From assembly GCF_027595985.1 (NCBI RefSeq), contig NC_073302.1, forward strand, positions 98,977,234 through 99,041,233: 64,000 nucleotides of DNA. The letters run 5' to 3'. The position numbers and the translations under genes were made by a program. The notes below the pieces were generated by a model that saw nothing but the letters and a program-made list of their open reading frames with translations, ran no database searches and was not told where the DNA came from. Shown here piece by piece: positions 47,340 through 59,924 of this stretch. Position 1 is the first letter of the stretch. Each line of letters opens with the position of its first letter. The stretch comes from Sorex araneus (Eukaryota; Chordata; Mammalia; Eulipotyphla; Soricidae).

Positions 47340-47519
47340 TGGGGGGCTGGGGAGGTGGGGGAAAGGGGGGAGGTATATTATGATTCTTGGTGGTGGAATA
47401 TGTGCACTGGTGAAGGGACGGGTGTTTGAGCATTGTATAACTGACACTTAAGCCTGAAAGCTTTGTAACTTTCCACATGGTGAACTAATAAAATAAAAAA
47501 AAATAAAAAGAATAAAAAA
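47340..47519 (+). mobile_element. Short L1 3' end inserted into the old L1
   Basis: The direct repeat aaagaagg at 47332-47339 and 47520-47527 encloses a 180-bp plus-strand L1 3' UTR piece, with a G-rich start, 'gaaagctttgtaactttcca' and an A-rich tail. Confidence 0.88.
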
Positions 47520-48935
47520 AAAGAAGGCTCTTCTTGGAAAGTTGGTTGTGAGTTGATGAAATATGAAGTTCCTGAGTTTTATAACTGAAACTCTATATTG
47601 CTTTTTCAAATCTGAATGAAAATCTGGCTGGGTAAAGTATTTTTGGTGAGGCAATCATTTCATTGGGGATTTTCTTTTCTTTTTTAAGCTATATTGCACT
47701 GTTTTCTTCAGGCCTGCATTGTCTTGTTTGATAAATATACTATTAATTTTAAGGACGCTGCTTTGTAAATAATGTATTTACTTGACCCTGTTTCCTTCAG
47801 TATTCTGCCTCTGTGTTTGGTTTTTGTCATTCTAATTAGGATGTGTCCTGGAGTATTTTTATTTGGGTTTCTTTCAGCTAGTACTCTTCAGGCTTCTCGA
47901 AGCTGGGTGAATGTACCTTTCAGCTCTGGGAACTTCTGAGTGATGGTTTCTTTGACTATTGCTTCTTCATTGGAATTGCCTTTCTGGCTCTCTGGGGCCC
48001 TAGTAATTCTTGCTCCTCTTGAACTTACCCCAAAGTCCTCTCATCTGCTGTTCATTTATTTTGAGGCTTTTTTCCATCCTCTGCTGTTTTCTGGGTGTTT
48101 TCTGTATCTCATCTTGGGGTTCACTGATTTTGTTACTCTGCTAAGACCTTCTGGTGAATATTTCATTCACCTACCACATTTTTTTAGTTCTGTAATTTCT
48201 GTTTGTGATTTCCTGATTTATGCTCTTAGACTATTTTGTGTTTCATGGGTGTATGTACTATTGTTTCATTGAATTCATTGAGCATCCCAAATATTTTCTC
48301 CCTGAAGTCTTGATCTGAGACGCTATACAGGTGGATAATGTTTGTTGCATCTTCAGAGCTACTTTCCTCACTGAGTGTATGGGACTCTGGATGTCTAACC
48401 ACCATGCCTGTGGTAGACTGAGAGGGAGTCCCTTCTTTCCAGACCACCATTTGTACCCGTCCCCCAGGGAGCTCTTGGAGTGGGCTTGCTCGTTGGTGCT
48501 CTCTTTGTTCCCTGTTAAACTTTCAGGCAGGACAAATGGCTCTGATTTCTGGGTCTAGTGGGAGTTGCTTGCATAGTCATGGGGAGACTGAGGTTTTGCT
48601 CTCTTGGTAGTCTGGGCCCTAGAATTCTAGGACTTCTTACTATTACCATTACCTTTGTGAGTTTTTGCGAGACTGGAAGAGAACATTGGAGATTGGAGCT
48701 AAGATTAAGTTGATTCTAAGTAGGGTGTTCATGAGAGCAACCACGCTTCTCTAAGTTCAGGATAATAATGCACCGGATGCTCCTCACAAAAATATGGAGA
48801 GGGAAGGACTCAGCTGTGTGCTTCTGGACCAGTGGGAGCCTGAACTGGCCCACACTGGAGGGCACACATGCCCCTCACTGACTGGTCTGCCATGGGGAGG
48901 AGCTTTCCCTTCATTTATTTGCCTATTTTCTTTTC

Positions 48936-49077
48936 TCCTTCCTTTTCCTTCCTTCCTTCCTTCCTTCCTTCCTTCCTTCCTTCCTTCCTTCCTTCCTTCC
49001 TTCCTTCCTTCCTTCCTTCCTTCCTTCCTTCCTCCCTCCCTCCCTCCCTCCCTCCCTCCCTCCCTCCCTCTCTTTCT
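48936..49077 (+). repeat. TTCC/CTCC microsatellite at an L1 tail
   Basis: TTCC repeats, then CTCC repeats, then 'tctttctttc', directly left of a minus-strand L1 3' end at 49079, so probably grown from the L1 poly(A) tail. Confidence 0.93.
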
Positions 49078-49399
49078 TTCATCAAATCACTGTAAGACAG
49101 TTACAAAGTTGATTGAGTTTCAGATTTATAATGTTCCAACACCAACCCAGTGTACATTTCCCAGCACCAGTGTGGCCGGTTTCCCTCCCGCCACCCTCAT
49201 CCCCCAGCCTTTCCTTCCTCTCATCCTCCCTCCCTTCTGCTCTTTCACTCTCTCACTCTTTCTTTCCTCCCAGACAGTATGGTTTGCAATACAGGTACTG
49301 AGAGGTTATCACATGTTTCCCTTTACCTACTTTCAGCACTCAGTTCTTGTCCAGGGTCATTGAATGCCTATTTTCTAACGGGGTTTTTCAAGGGATTCT

Positions 49400-49545
49400 G
49401 GTTTTGTTTTTGTGTCACACCAGAAGTGCTCAGGTCTTACTCCTGGCCCTGCACTCAGGGGTCAGTCCTGGCAAGATTTGGAGGACCATCTGGGATAATG
49501 AGGATTGAACCCTGGTGGCCACAAGCAAGGCAAGTCCCCTACTAA
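49400..49545 (-). mobile_element. SOR-type SINE
   Basis: A minus-strand copy, 'ctcaggtcttactcctggcc', 'gaggattgaaccctggtggc' (B box reversed), with the head partly lost at 'aagcaaggcaagtcccctac'. Confidence 0.8.
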
Positions 49546-50272
49546 AGTGATTCTTAATTTACCCTTAAGTCCTTAATAATTTGATTTTAGATATTTTTTA
49601 AATATTCTATTACTAATACTCTTTTGATAAGTGCTTTGCAGACATTTCCCCATTATGTAATTTTGTCTTTTTTTTCATTTACATTTTAATAGAATCTATT
49701 TTTTTCTATGTAGTTTAGCATTAAGACTAATATTTTGTTTATTGGATCCTAAAGATTTGAAGATTTTAATTGAAAAAATTTACAGTTCTCATTGTTTATC
49801 TTTACTTTCATTTGCTTGGTCAGTGGTGTTTCATCTTTAAAGATGTCTTTAGCTTCAATGTCTGCCTGTGTTTTCCTCCATGTACCTTATGGATTCAGGT
49901 CTGATATTGAGGTCTTTAATCCATTTTGATCTGATTTTTGTGCCTGGTGTTAGGGGTCTGAGTTCATTTTTTTTTTTTAAATAGCTGTCCAGTTTTCCCA
50001 GCACAACTTACTGAAGAGGCTTTCCTTGCTCCACTTCACATTTCTTGCTTTTTTGTCAAAGATTAAGTGGTCATATATTTTAGGGTCTGTGTCAGTATAT
50101 TCAGCTCTGTTCCATTGCTCTGCAGGCTGTCTCTATTCCAATACCATGCTGTTTTAATTACTCCTGCCTTGCAGTACAGATTGAATTTGCGGAAGGTGAT
50201 GCTTCCATCTTCTTTTTCCCAAGTATTGCTTTAGCTATTTGTGGGGATTTGTTGTTCCATATGAATTTCAGG

Positions 50273-50512
50273 GATGACAAGTGATACAAGTGATTCATTA
50301 CAATATTGCAGAGTCTGGCAAGCTACCCATGGCGTATTCAGTATGCCAAAAACAGTAACGATAGGTCTCATTCCCCTGGCCCTGAAAGAGCCTCTAATTG
50401 TTGGAAAAGACAAATGAGAGACTGCTAAAATCTCAGGGCTGGGAGGAATAGAGACGCTACTGGTGCCTGCTCGAGTAAATCAATGAGCAACAGGATGACA
50501 GTGATACAGTGA
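50273..50512 (+). mobile_element. RTE-tailed element beginning with an RTE tail
   Basis: The flanking repeat tgaatttcagg / tgaattttcagg at 50262-50272 and 50513-50524 marks the insertion. The element starts with RTE tail text (gatgacaagtgatacaagtg), then the core (gcaagctacccatggcgta), an RTE-5'-like segment (ggccctgaaagagcctctaa, gagactgctaaaatctcagg), and the RTE 3' end with a tail (gatgacagtgatacagtgat). A tail at both ends in the same orientation suggests a dimer or readthrough origin. Confidence 0.82.
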
Positions 50513-51525
50513 TGAATTTTCAGGAGTACATTGTCTATTTCTTTAGAAAATGTGATGGGTATCCTTAAAGGGACTGCATTGAACCTATACCCTGCTTTGG
50601 GGAATATTGCCATTTTGATGATGTTAATCCTTCTGATCATGATCAGGGGATGTTTCTCCATTTCCTTGTGTCTTCTTTTATTGCCTGAAGTAGTAGTTTG
50701 TTGTTTTCCTTGTACAGGTCCTTCACATCTTAAGTTAAGGTGATTCTGAAGTACTTGATTTTCTGAGGTACAATTGTGAATGGGATAGTTTTTTTCATAT
50801 CTCTTTTTTAATCTTTCATTATTTGTATATAGGAAGCCATGCATTTCTTAATAATGAATTTGTAACCTGCCCCTCTATTATACATGTCTATTGTACCTAG
50901 GAGCTTCTTGGTAGAGTCTTTAGGATTTTCTAAGAATGGTATCATTTCGTCTGTAAATGGTGAGAACTTAACTTCTTCCTTTCCTATCTGGATGCCCTTG
51001 TTATTTTTTTCTTACCTAACTGCTATGGCAAGTACTTCCTGTACTATATTAAATAGAAGTCAAGAGATAGGGCATCCTTGCCTTGTCCCTGATCTTAGAC
51101 GGAAGGCTCCTAGTGTTTCCCCATTTAGGATTATGCTGATCACTTTGACTATACTGGTGAAAGTTCCTCCAACTCTCATTTTGTTGAGAGTTTTTATCAT
51201 AAATGGGTGCTGAATCTTGTCAAATACTTTCTCTGCATCTGGTTACATGATCACATGGTTTTCAAAGAACCAACACTTGGTTTCATCGAACTTTTGCGCT
51301 GTTTTTTGAGCTTTCAGTTTGTTAATTTCCATTCTAAGTTTATTATTTCCTTCCTCCTTCCTAGTTTGGGTTCCTTTTTGGCTCATTTTTCAAGATCATA
51401 AGCTGTGAGGTTAAATTACTTATGTGGCCTCACTCTTCCTTCCCAAGGAATGCTTGCAGAGCTTTAAGCTTTGTTCTTAGCACTGCTTTTTCCATGTCCC
51501 ATTCAGTTCTGGTAGCTAGTGTTTT

Positions 51526-51693
51526 TTTCTGCTTTTTGGGTCACACCCAGCGATGCTTAGGGGTTACTCCTGGCTTTGCACTCAGGAATTGCTCCTGGCA
51601 GTGCTTGGGGGACCATATGGGATGCCGGGGATCAAACCCGGGTCGGCCGCGTGCAAGGCAAACGCCTTACCCGCTGTGCTATCGCTCCGGCCC
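51526..51693 (-). mobile_element. Young SOR-type SINE with 17-bp target duplication
   Basis: The perfect duplication ctggtagctagtgtttt lies at 51509-51525 and 51694-51710. On minus the element has ggggccggagcgatagcaca, an intact A box (tagcacagcgggtaaggc), an intact B box (gacccgggtttgatccc) and many CpGs. CpG retention and the perfect duplication mark it as the youngest SINE in the window. Confidence 0.95.
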
Positions 51694-53204
51694 CTGGTAG
51701 CTAGTGTTTTATTCTCAGTTGTTTCCAGGAATCTTCGGATTTCCTCTTTGGTTTCCTCTCTAAGCCACTGGTTGTTTAGTAGTGAGCTGTTTAATTTCCA
51801 GGTGTTTTGATTTGATTGTTTCTGTGTGTGATTCACTTCTGTTTTCCTCATCTGAAAAGACCGTTGATACAATTTCTATCCTCTTAATTTTATGGAGATA
51901 TGTTTTGTGGCCCAGCATGTTGTCTATCTTGGCGAGTCCCATGTACACTGGAGAAGAATGTGTATTTAGCTTTGAATGAAATGTCCTATATATGTTACTA
52001 AATCCCTCTCTTCCATACCTCTCCTCAAATGAAGTATGTTCTTGCTGAGCTTTAGTCTGGTTGATCTATTGAGAGGTGACAAAGTGTTATTGAGATCTCC
52101 AGCTATTATCATGTTGCTATCACTGTCTTTCTTCAAGTCTGTTAGCAGTTGTTTAAAGTATTTTGCTGGTCCCTCATTAGGTGCTTGTACATTTAGGAAT
52201 GTGAGTTCTTCCTATGTATCGAGGGAATGTTCTTCCCTCGATCATTAAGAAATTACCTTCACTGTTTCTTGTGGCCTTCTTCAATCTGAAATCAATGTGA
52301 TCTGATACCAGTATGGCCAGCCCTGCTTTTTTAAGGTGGTTCTTTGCTTATAGGATTGTTTTCCAGCCTTTGACTTTGAGTCTGTGTTTGCTCTGATTGT
52401 TCAGATGTGTTTCTTGCAGGCAGCAGAATTTTGGGTTCAATTTTCTGATCCATCCTGCAACTCTGTGTCTTTTAATTGGTGCGTTTAGCCCATTGACATT
52501 GAGAGAGAATTGTTATAGAATTTTGTCCCATATTTTCTGCAGGGGTTTGGAGTGTTTGAGGGACTTTCCCTTTCTTAGTCTGTTTATTTTTTCCTGTAAC
52601 CACAGTTTTCAGTCTGTGAAGTTCCAGAGTTGTTTGTCTATGGAGCTGTGTATTGTCTCTTCAAGTATAAATGAGAATCTCGCTGGGTAAAGTATTGTTG
52701 GTGGGGCATTCATCTCATTAGGTTTTTTCCCTCTATTCCCCCACTGTCTTCAGGCCCAAAGTTTCATCAGATAAGTCTGCAGTAAGTCTTAAGGAATCTC
52801 CTTTATAAGTGTTTCTTTCTTTGTTCTTGCTGTGTGAAGTGTATTTCTATCTATGGGCTTCATCATTCTGATCAGGATGTTTCTTGGGGTATTTTTATTT
52901 GAATTTCTTTTACCTGGTACCCTTCGGGCCTCCTGAATCTGATTGCATGTGTTCTTTAGCTCTGTGAATGTCTAGCAATAGAAGCTTTGACAGTTGCTTC
53001 TTCATTGGGTATTTTTTTCTTGCACCTCTGGGACTTCAGTGATTATTATATTATTCCTCTTGGCTTCATCCCTATTTTCTCCTATCATCTATTGGTTTAT
53101 TGAAGCTCTATTGAGGCTTTTTTCTATCTTCTGCTGTTGCTGGAGATCCTGTGCACCGCGTCTTGGAGTTCACTGATTCTGTCCTCAGCAGCAGTTACTC
53201 TAGC

Positions 53205-54180
53205 AGTTTTTTTTAATTGAATCACCATGAGATAGTTATAAAACTTTCATGCTTGAGTTTCAGTCATACAATGATCAAACACCTATTCCTCCACCATTGT
53301 TGATCTACCACCATCAAAGTCCCCAGTATCCCTCCTGCCACCCCACTCCACCCTACCCCATGCCTCTATGGCAGGCACTTTCCTTCTTTCTTCCTCTACT
53401 TTTAGGCATTATGGTTTGCAATATAGATACTGAGAGGCCATCATGTTTGGTCCTTTATTTTCAGCACACATCTCCCATCCTGCATACATCTCCCATCCTG
53501 AACCATCCTTCCAGCCATCATTGACTTATTGAACCCTTCTCTATCCTAGCTGTCTTCTCCCCCAGCTCATGAGGCCGACTCCCAAACTGCGGAGTGATCT
53601 TCCTAGCCCTTGTCTCTACTCTCCTTGGGTGTTAGTCTCATCCTATGTTATTTTATACTCCACAAGTGAGTGCAGTTGTTCTATGTCTGTCCCTCTCCTG
53701 ACTCATTTCACGCAGCATGATACTCTCCATGTCCATCCACTTATAAGCAAATTTCATGACTTCATCTTTTCAAACAACTTCATAGTATTCCATTGTGTAG
53801 ATGTACCAGGGTTTCTTTAACCACTCGTCTGTTCTTGGGCACTCGGGTTGTTTCCAGATTCTTATTACTGTGAGCAGTGGTGCAATGAACATACAAGTGC
53901 AGATGTCATTTCTATTGTGTTTTTTCGCACCCCCAGGGGTATATTTCCAGAAGTGGTATTGCATTTTATGGAAGCTCAATTTCTAGTATTTTAAGGAATG
54001 CCCACATTGCTTTTCAAAAATGCTGGACCAGTCAGCATCCCCACCAACAATGAAGGAGAGTCCCTTTCTCCCAGAATCCATGCCAGCACTGGTTGTTCTT
54101 GTTCTTTTTGATGTGTGCCATTCTCTATCATTAGGGAAATGCAAATCAAAACAACAGTGAGATATCATCTTACACCATTA
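53205..54180 (-). mobile_element. 5'-truncated L1 with 5' inversion
   Basis: Minus-strand L1 3' UTR and ORF2 C-terminal part from 53205 to about 54128 ('cactcgtctgttcttgggca', 'gtgcagatgtcatttctatt'). It then flips to a plus-strand ORF2 piece ('agggaaatgcaaatcaaaac', 'gtgagatatcatcttacac'). Confidence 0.85.
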
Positions 54181-54837
54181 AGCAGTTTGTTTTAAAGGCT
54201 TCCCTCATTTCTTTTCTCTATTACCTTTAAGTTGTGATTTAATATTTATTATTTTAATGTCTTGGAGTTAATGACCATTAACCACAGACGAGCTTCTGTG
54301 TGATCCACTTTTATTCTTCATCTGGAGAGACACTTCTTTTCACTAGATCCTATTGTAATCACTATGGGATGATGAAAGACCAGGCTCCCTCTGGTCCTCT
54401 CAGAGAAGCTTTCCTCACCCTTATCATCTGGCATATTGCCCATTGGCCACTTAGTTGTGTTTCCTTCCCTGTTACACCTCCTAATTTATGTTTTGTATAA
54501 TTGTTTGACTTATAACATCAATTAAATGTCAATGGACCTTGAATTTACTCCTCTTTAATTAAATTATCTGTCTGTAGGAATAGCAAACTAATATTTTTTG
54601 TATCTTCCCTATCCATAATTACATGACTTTGAGAATATATGTTGATTATTAAATGGAAAGTTGTTCACTTTGAGTGGTTTTATTCTTGTTGAATGTTAAA
54701 TGCATGAATTCTAAATTCTCACAGGCAGTCAGGGAATAATTAATTGTACGTTTATGTTTCAGTGAAGCTCCACCTTTCCCCAGCTGCATTGTCATCCCAT
54801 TGTTTAAAATTTCCAGATTGGCTCCACTCAGACAAAA
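54181..54837. other. Intron sequence, nothing recognised
   Basis: About 650 bases of AT-rich, apparently single-copy sequence. Confidence 0.5.
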
Positions 54838-55204
54838 TCTGGAGCAGCCGCACACAAAATGGCTCCTCTGCTCCCTAAAGATTATGATCTTGGAGGCCTA
54901 CTAACCACTTTTGGCACCCAGCGGCTTCTTATAGAAATGCATCTAGACTGTGAACTGAGCTACAACCCCATGTAGCCCCGGGAGGGGAAAGGTTTTTCTC
55001 TCTCGACCTTTCCTTTTGGAGGGGGTGGCAGCAGTGGTGGCAGTGGCACCCACGTGGCAACCACCATCTTCTAGAACCCACTACCCAGAGGTATGAGCTT
55101 GTAGTGACGTGGCACACAGGAGATCTTGGGATGGGGGTCTTACCGGCATGCTCTCCGCCCAGACGAGATCCGGAGCCATCATACACGAAACTGTTTACTG
55201 AGCT
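54838..55204 (+). repeat. GC-rich block of unknown origin, upstream of an L1 3' end
   Basis: A C/G-rich segment ('ggagcagccgcacacaaaat', 'ggtggcagcagtggtggcag', 'gcatgctctccgcccagacg') that runs without a visible break into the L1 3' UTR at 55205. It may be part of that L1's 3' UTR or a separate element joined to it. I cannot name it. Confidence 0.4.
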
Positions 55205-55540
55205 AGAATATCAGAAATCCAAAACTCTTATATTCTTCATTCTCAGCAATGGAAAACAAGTTATCAAATGATACCTTTTCAGCAGGTTTGATTGTTGGGG
55301 GAAAATTCTAAATAATAATAGTTTTCTGTTGAAATACTGAATGTATTCAAAGTCTAGAGAGAATAAAGTGAAGATCATTAGCCAAACAGGTGGGGGGTGG
55401 GAGGGAGGGTATACCAGGGTTCTTGGTGGTGGAACATTGCACTGGTGAATGGATGGGGATCTGATCATTGAGTGACTGAGACTTGAACCTGAAAGCTTTG
55501 TAACTTTTTTTCGCGGTGATTCAATTAAAAAAATAAAAAT
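55205..55540 (+). mobile_element. L1 3' UTR end
   Basis: The plus-strand text matches the inserts at 41128 and 47340: 'gaaaacaagttatcaaatga', 'caggtggggggtgggaggga', 'ttcttggtggtggaacattg', 'gaaagctttgtaactttttt' and an A-rich tail. Confidence 0.87.
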
Positions 55541-55824
55541 TAAAAAGAAATTCCCAGATTGATTTTAACATTGATCTTAATCTAGATTGTAACTATTTGT
55601 TGATTTAAATGTTTATTTATGTCTGTCAGTCTGTGTCAATATGTGATTTTTCCGGTTATCTTTTTCCTTTTTTTTTGAGGGGGTGTTAAGCTGGAGGCTG
55701 GGGGTTGAACCAAAATCTTACATACAAAATATACATATTTGACTACTGAGCTATGCCTATCTTGATTTCAGTTTTTATATTTTACTACAAAATAGATGTT
55801 TTCTTTTCAAGAATTTGTTTTTCT

Positions 55825-56500
55825 TTTTTTTTTAACTTTTTATTAAATCACCACGTGGAAAGTTACAAAGTTCTCAGGTTTATGTCTCAGTTATACAATA
55901 TTCAAACACCCATCCCTTCACCAGTGCCCATATTCCACCACCAAAAACCCCAGTATACCCCCGTCCCCACCCCCTACCCCCTACTGTATAACTAATGAAT
56001 TTCACTTCATTTTCTCTTTACCTTGATTACATTCCATAATTCAACACAAAACTCACTATAGTTGTTGGAGTTTCCACCCAAGAGAGACAGACCTACTACC
56101 AAGGAAGCATTTGATAATTAGTTTTCCTTTGCTGGAAATGAAGAGATATGTAGCCCCACTGCTACAAGTACATAACTCTTTTTTTTCTTTTTCCTTTCCC
56201 CTTTTTTTTCCCCCTCACCCCCCTTCCTGCGCCTCATAGTATGGTGTACGCCACGCCAAGTTGGCCAGCGAGGGGCTTTTGCTTAGTTCGCAGTCCAGAG
56301 AGGTGGCTGCTACATTAATAACCTTCAATATTTCAACAAAAACATACTGTTATTATTTGGAGTTTCCCTCCCCAAGTCAGACCTGTTCAAAAGGAACCGT
56401 TTCACATTGCTGACAATTATAAATGTTAAGTCACGTGGACGCGGTAGCGTCCACGTGGTTTTGGATTTCTGTATAAAGTCCAAGGAAAATTCTGCCAGAA
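55825..56500 (-). mobile_element. L1 3' UTR with duplicated module
   Basis: The minus-strand L1 3' end starts with poly-T and 'cacgtggaaagttacaaagt'. The module containing 'ggagtttcc' and 'aagtcagacctgtt'-type text appears twice, at about 56030-56110 and 56310-56400, with a distinct block (56220-56300, 'acgccacgccaagttggcca') between. The 5' limit is unclear. Confidence 0.72.
56432..56457. repeat. Perfect 11-bp inverted repeat with two E-boxes
   Basis: cacgtggacgc (56432-56442), loop ggta, gcgtccacgtg (56447-56457). The arms are exact reverse complements and each carries CACGTG, the E-box bound by MYC/USF/TFE-type factors. Function is unknown. Confidence 0.85.
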
Positions 56501-56539
56501 ATTGCATAGCCCAGCTCACAGTCCCAGTGCATTGCTGTA

Positions 56540-59500
56540 AGAAGTCTCTGGAATCAAAGTCTTTAGGCGCAGAGGGTCCCTGTTTTTCTTTTTAGCATCA
56601 TCAAATTTAATATCTCTGCTTAAGATTATTCATAATTCAAAATACCTGTCCTGAAAGGGATTTTATGAAGAACTTTAAATTTTGTCTTTTCAGTGATATC
56701 TGGGAGGAAATTTGATACAGATGCTTCTTTCTTTTAAACTTTATTTTGTACCTTGTAAGATTGGTATCAACTACTGACTACAGAAAAAGAAATAGTCTTA
56801 TTAACAAAACCCAAAGATTGAGAAGCCATATTTTGAACACCTTAAAATAATATCATGATCTAGTAGATAAAGATGTAGCTTATACATATTTAGTGTTACT
56901 TTTAGTAAGTATGCATATTTTGTTCCAGTATTCTTCCTGTCTGTGAAATATTTTATTTAGCAGTTATGCTTTTTTGAAATTAAATTTGTTTCTCAAAGTC
57001 TATGGAGGATTTAGCCAAAACACTTGATATATAGAGAACTCATAAGTTTGATTACATTATATGTTTTGTCCTAAAGTATGTCATTTATATTGCATAAAAT
57101 CTACTTATTTTCTATTCCTGTGAAAATAGAGCTTTCTATGGATAGAAAATCATTTTCTAACACCTAGTGAGATCTTGAGACTCCAGGAAAGTGTGAGTTC
57201 TGTTAGGAGTGGATACAGTGAATAACTTTGATGGAGTCCAAGACTGGGTGGAGAGGCTTAAGTAAGCGGAAGTCTGGGAAAGAAAGCTGCTTGGGAAGAT
57301 GGGATGATACTACACATTAGCGTGTCTTCTGTGCCCAAGGTCTATCTGTAAGCTAAGTGCTTCTTAGCTTCCCTGAGGAAGAAAAGTAAATTTAAATCAT
57401 TTAATAATGAATTTAAACTTAATTAATTTAACATTCTCCCAAGTAATAAGAGCTCCTTAATTACTAAGAAATAACTATTTGTTTCAGATAAGGTTGGCAC
57501 TAGCAGGCTACAATAATGGATTTATTATGTTTTTATTCCCTCCCAAAACAATTTTCACTGTGTTTCTCTGTGTATGTGTACGTTGTATGTATTGAGTACT
57601 ACTCCTGATTAAAATTTGTGATCTGTATGAATTTAATTTCTCTAGATATAGAACAATTTTGCTTTGAGTTTAGTCTGTTCCTGGATTTGAAAACTCCTGA
57701 GGGGCTCTGTAGGTATAGCTCAAAGGACTGGAGTGCATACTTTACATGTGAAGACTCCGTGTTCTCTCCTTGGCACTGCATAATTCCTGGAGGGCCCTGA
57801 GCATTGCTGGGTGTGACTGTGATTCCCAAGCGCCTCTTGAGTGGCCCTTCCGAGAAGGAGTAGCAGCCTGAGCCTCACCTGAGCAATTTGGCTGAGCTCT
57901 TGTATTGCCAGGAGCAGGGAAGCCCCCTGGGCATTGCTTTGGGAATCCCTTATGCCACCAAAGGGAAGTTTAATCTGAGTCTGGAAAGTCTGCACATGAT
58001 AGATTAAATGTCATTTGAAAACCTCCTTAAGGGTTAATTTTTGTAATATTTTTATAACTGTCCTAAATGAGGAATTTGTGAACTTACTTAAGGTTAATTA
58101 TTTGTAATATTTCTATGATAACTGTCCTAAGTACAGGAAGTTTTCTAAACAAACCTTTAGAAAATATATAGTATTTGTGAGGTTCTGATTTGTACTAGCT
58201 TTAAATTTCCTCAATTCTTTGGGAGCGTATTAAAGGAAGAGAGAATATAGCAAAGGAAAATTGACTGGATATTTTAGATAGGAATGTTCATCATCTCATA
58301 CTGTTTATATCAATATTTTTAACCAGTTTGCAGACCAGTGCTGTTATGTAGGTTTTGAAAGGTTGAAAACCACTGAATTTCTGCCTTGGTTTTATAGCCT
58401 CTCTGTGGACTGGTCTGCAAGACAGGTGCTGGAGTGAAAAGGCTAAAGAATTCTGGTTTGTCCACTCATCCTTAAAATAACAGATGCCTTTCACTTGTAT
58501 TTTTCCTACTATAGGAAAAAAGAAACAACAACAAATGTTACAATTTTCTTTAATTTTTTTTGCAATACTCATATTTATTGAAATATACAATGATTATCCC
58601 CATTGCTTTACAAAGGCAAATGCTTAAAAATGCTCTGCCAAACCTATTTTTAAGTCCCTCAAATATAACTAAGATGTGATACTAAATAAAACAAATATAG
58701 TTAATAGTGGTTTATAAGTTTATTTGGTGAGTATTTTTCAAGTATTAAAGGGATCTTTACATCATTTTAAGTTTCTGTGGACATAGATTGTAGGTCTTGC
58801 CTGAAATCTAGGTGCCCTGCTTGTGCATGGCGGATACTCCTGCCAGTGCTCCCGGCGGCTCGAGGGCTGGGCAGTGCCAGGGAGCGCCGAGGCTCCACAT
58901 ACAAAGCATGTGCTCTGGACCTTCCAGCTCTCTCCCTGCCTGTTCTTACTTTCCTAAATGATCGATGAATCTCTAAGATTTTTGCAAGCATTAAAGCATT
59001 CGTGATTTGTGTTTCTGTGGATATGTTCTCTGCTGCTGAATACTGCCAAGTAAGTGCGTCCATGGGACAGGCATTATCATACATTACTCCCGTATCACAT
59101 TTACCCTCCCAACATACTGTTAACAGCTGTTATTTATGTATAATTTTGGATGTGGTCACTTAAAATTTTGTTAAACAAAACTTTTTCTTTTTTCCATGTC
59201 ATTATACTTTCATGTCCCATGCCTTTGTGGCATCTATTTAATGCTGTATCAGTTTGCAACTGTTCCTACCACATGGAGCTAATTCTACAGCTTTCATAAG
59301 TCATACATTTATGTGTTAACTCTTTTCTGTTGTAAGATGAGTCATTGAGAGAATTTTAAGGGGCTGTCAGTTTTGGGATAAAATAGCTACTTGTTTTATG
59401 TAAGAGACATTCTATTGTATAGGAAAGAATTATAACTTGTGCTTTCCATAGAGCTCTGAGAGTCAAAAGAACATAATAATAGTGAATGTAATTTAAACAA

Positions 59501-59631
59501 CTGGAGAAAATACGTTAATGTTATTTGTATTTGCATATTTTGCCATGTGCTTTTATTGTTGCTTACAAATATTAATACTTATTAAATTAACAATTATAAA
59601 ATATAAAAATACTTATTAAACACTGAGTATG
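56540..59631. other. Intron sequence with two SINE remnants
   Basis: Mostly AT-rich single-copy sequence. Old SINE pieces: plus at about 57700-57815 ('gctctgtaggtatagctcaa', 'cctgagcattgctgggtgtg') and minus at about 58780-58935 ('gccagtgctcccggcggctc'). No exon of SEPTIN10 was recognised. Confidence 0.45.
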
Positions 59632-59778
59632 TCACGAGGAGAAAAAGTAAAGCAGGTAGGGCATTTGCCTTCCACATGACTGACCCAGGCTAAATCCCCA
59701 GCACCCCATGAGTCACCTGAGCCACACTAGGAATGATCCCTGAGCACCACTGGGTGTTGCCCAAAAGAAAAAAAAAAG
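59632..59778 (+). mobile_element. SOR-type SINE, decayed head
   Basis: 'agcaggtagggcatttgcct', 'tgacccaggctaaatcccca' (damaged B box), 'ccctgagcaccactgggtgt' and an A-rich tail. Confidence 0.78.
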
Positions 59779-59924
59779 TTTTATCTTTTGGATACATTTA
59801 TAATTCATTTGGTTTTAGAGTTGGAATGTTAATGTTCCATAACATTTTCGTTACAACATGCCAGTCGACCAAAAGCTTACATTCGGTAGACTGGGAACAC
59901 CTGTAAAGGCGATTAGAGGCCACC

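Larger units (their letters stand above)
49079..53200 (-). mobile_element. Second old, nearly full-length L1 with nested insertions
   Basis: Minus strand: 3' UTR (49079-49370), ORF2 C-terminal and RT (49560-51260), a jump near 51260 to endonuclease-proximal text (51265-52510), then ORF1 (52530-53190, 'gctgggtaaagtattgttgg'-type wording). It is interrupted by SINEs at 49400 and 51526 and by an RTE-tailed element at 50273. Many stops are present. Confidence 0.83.
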
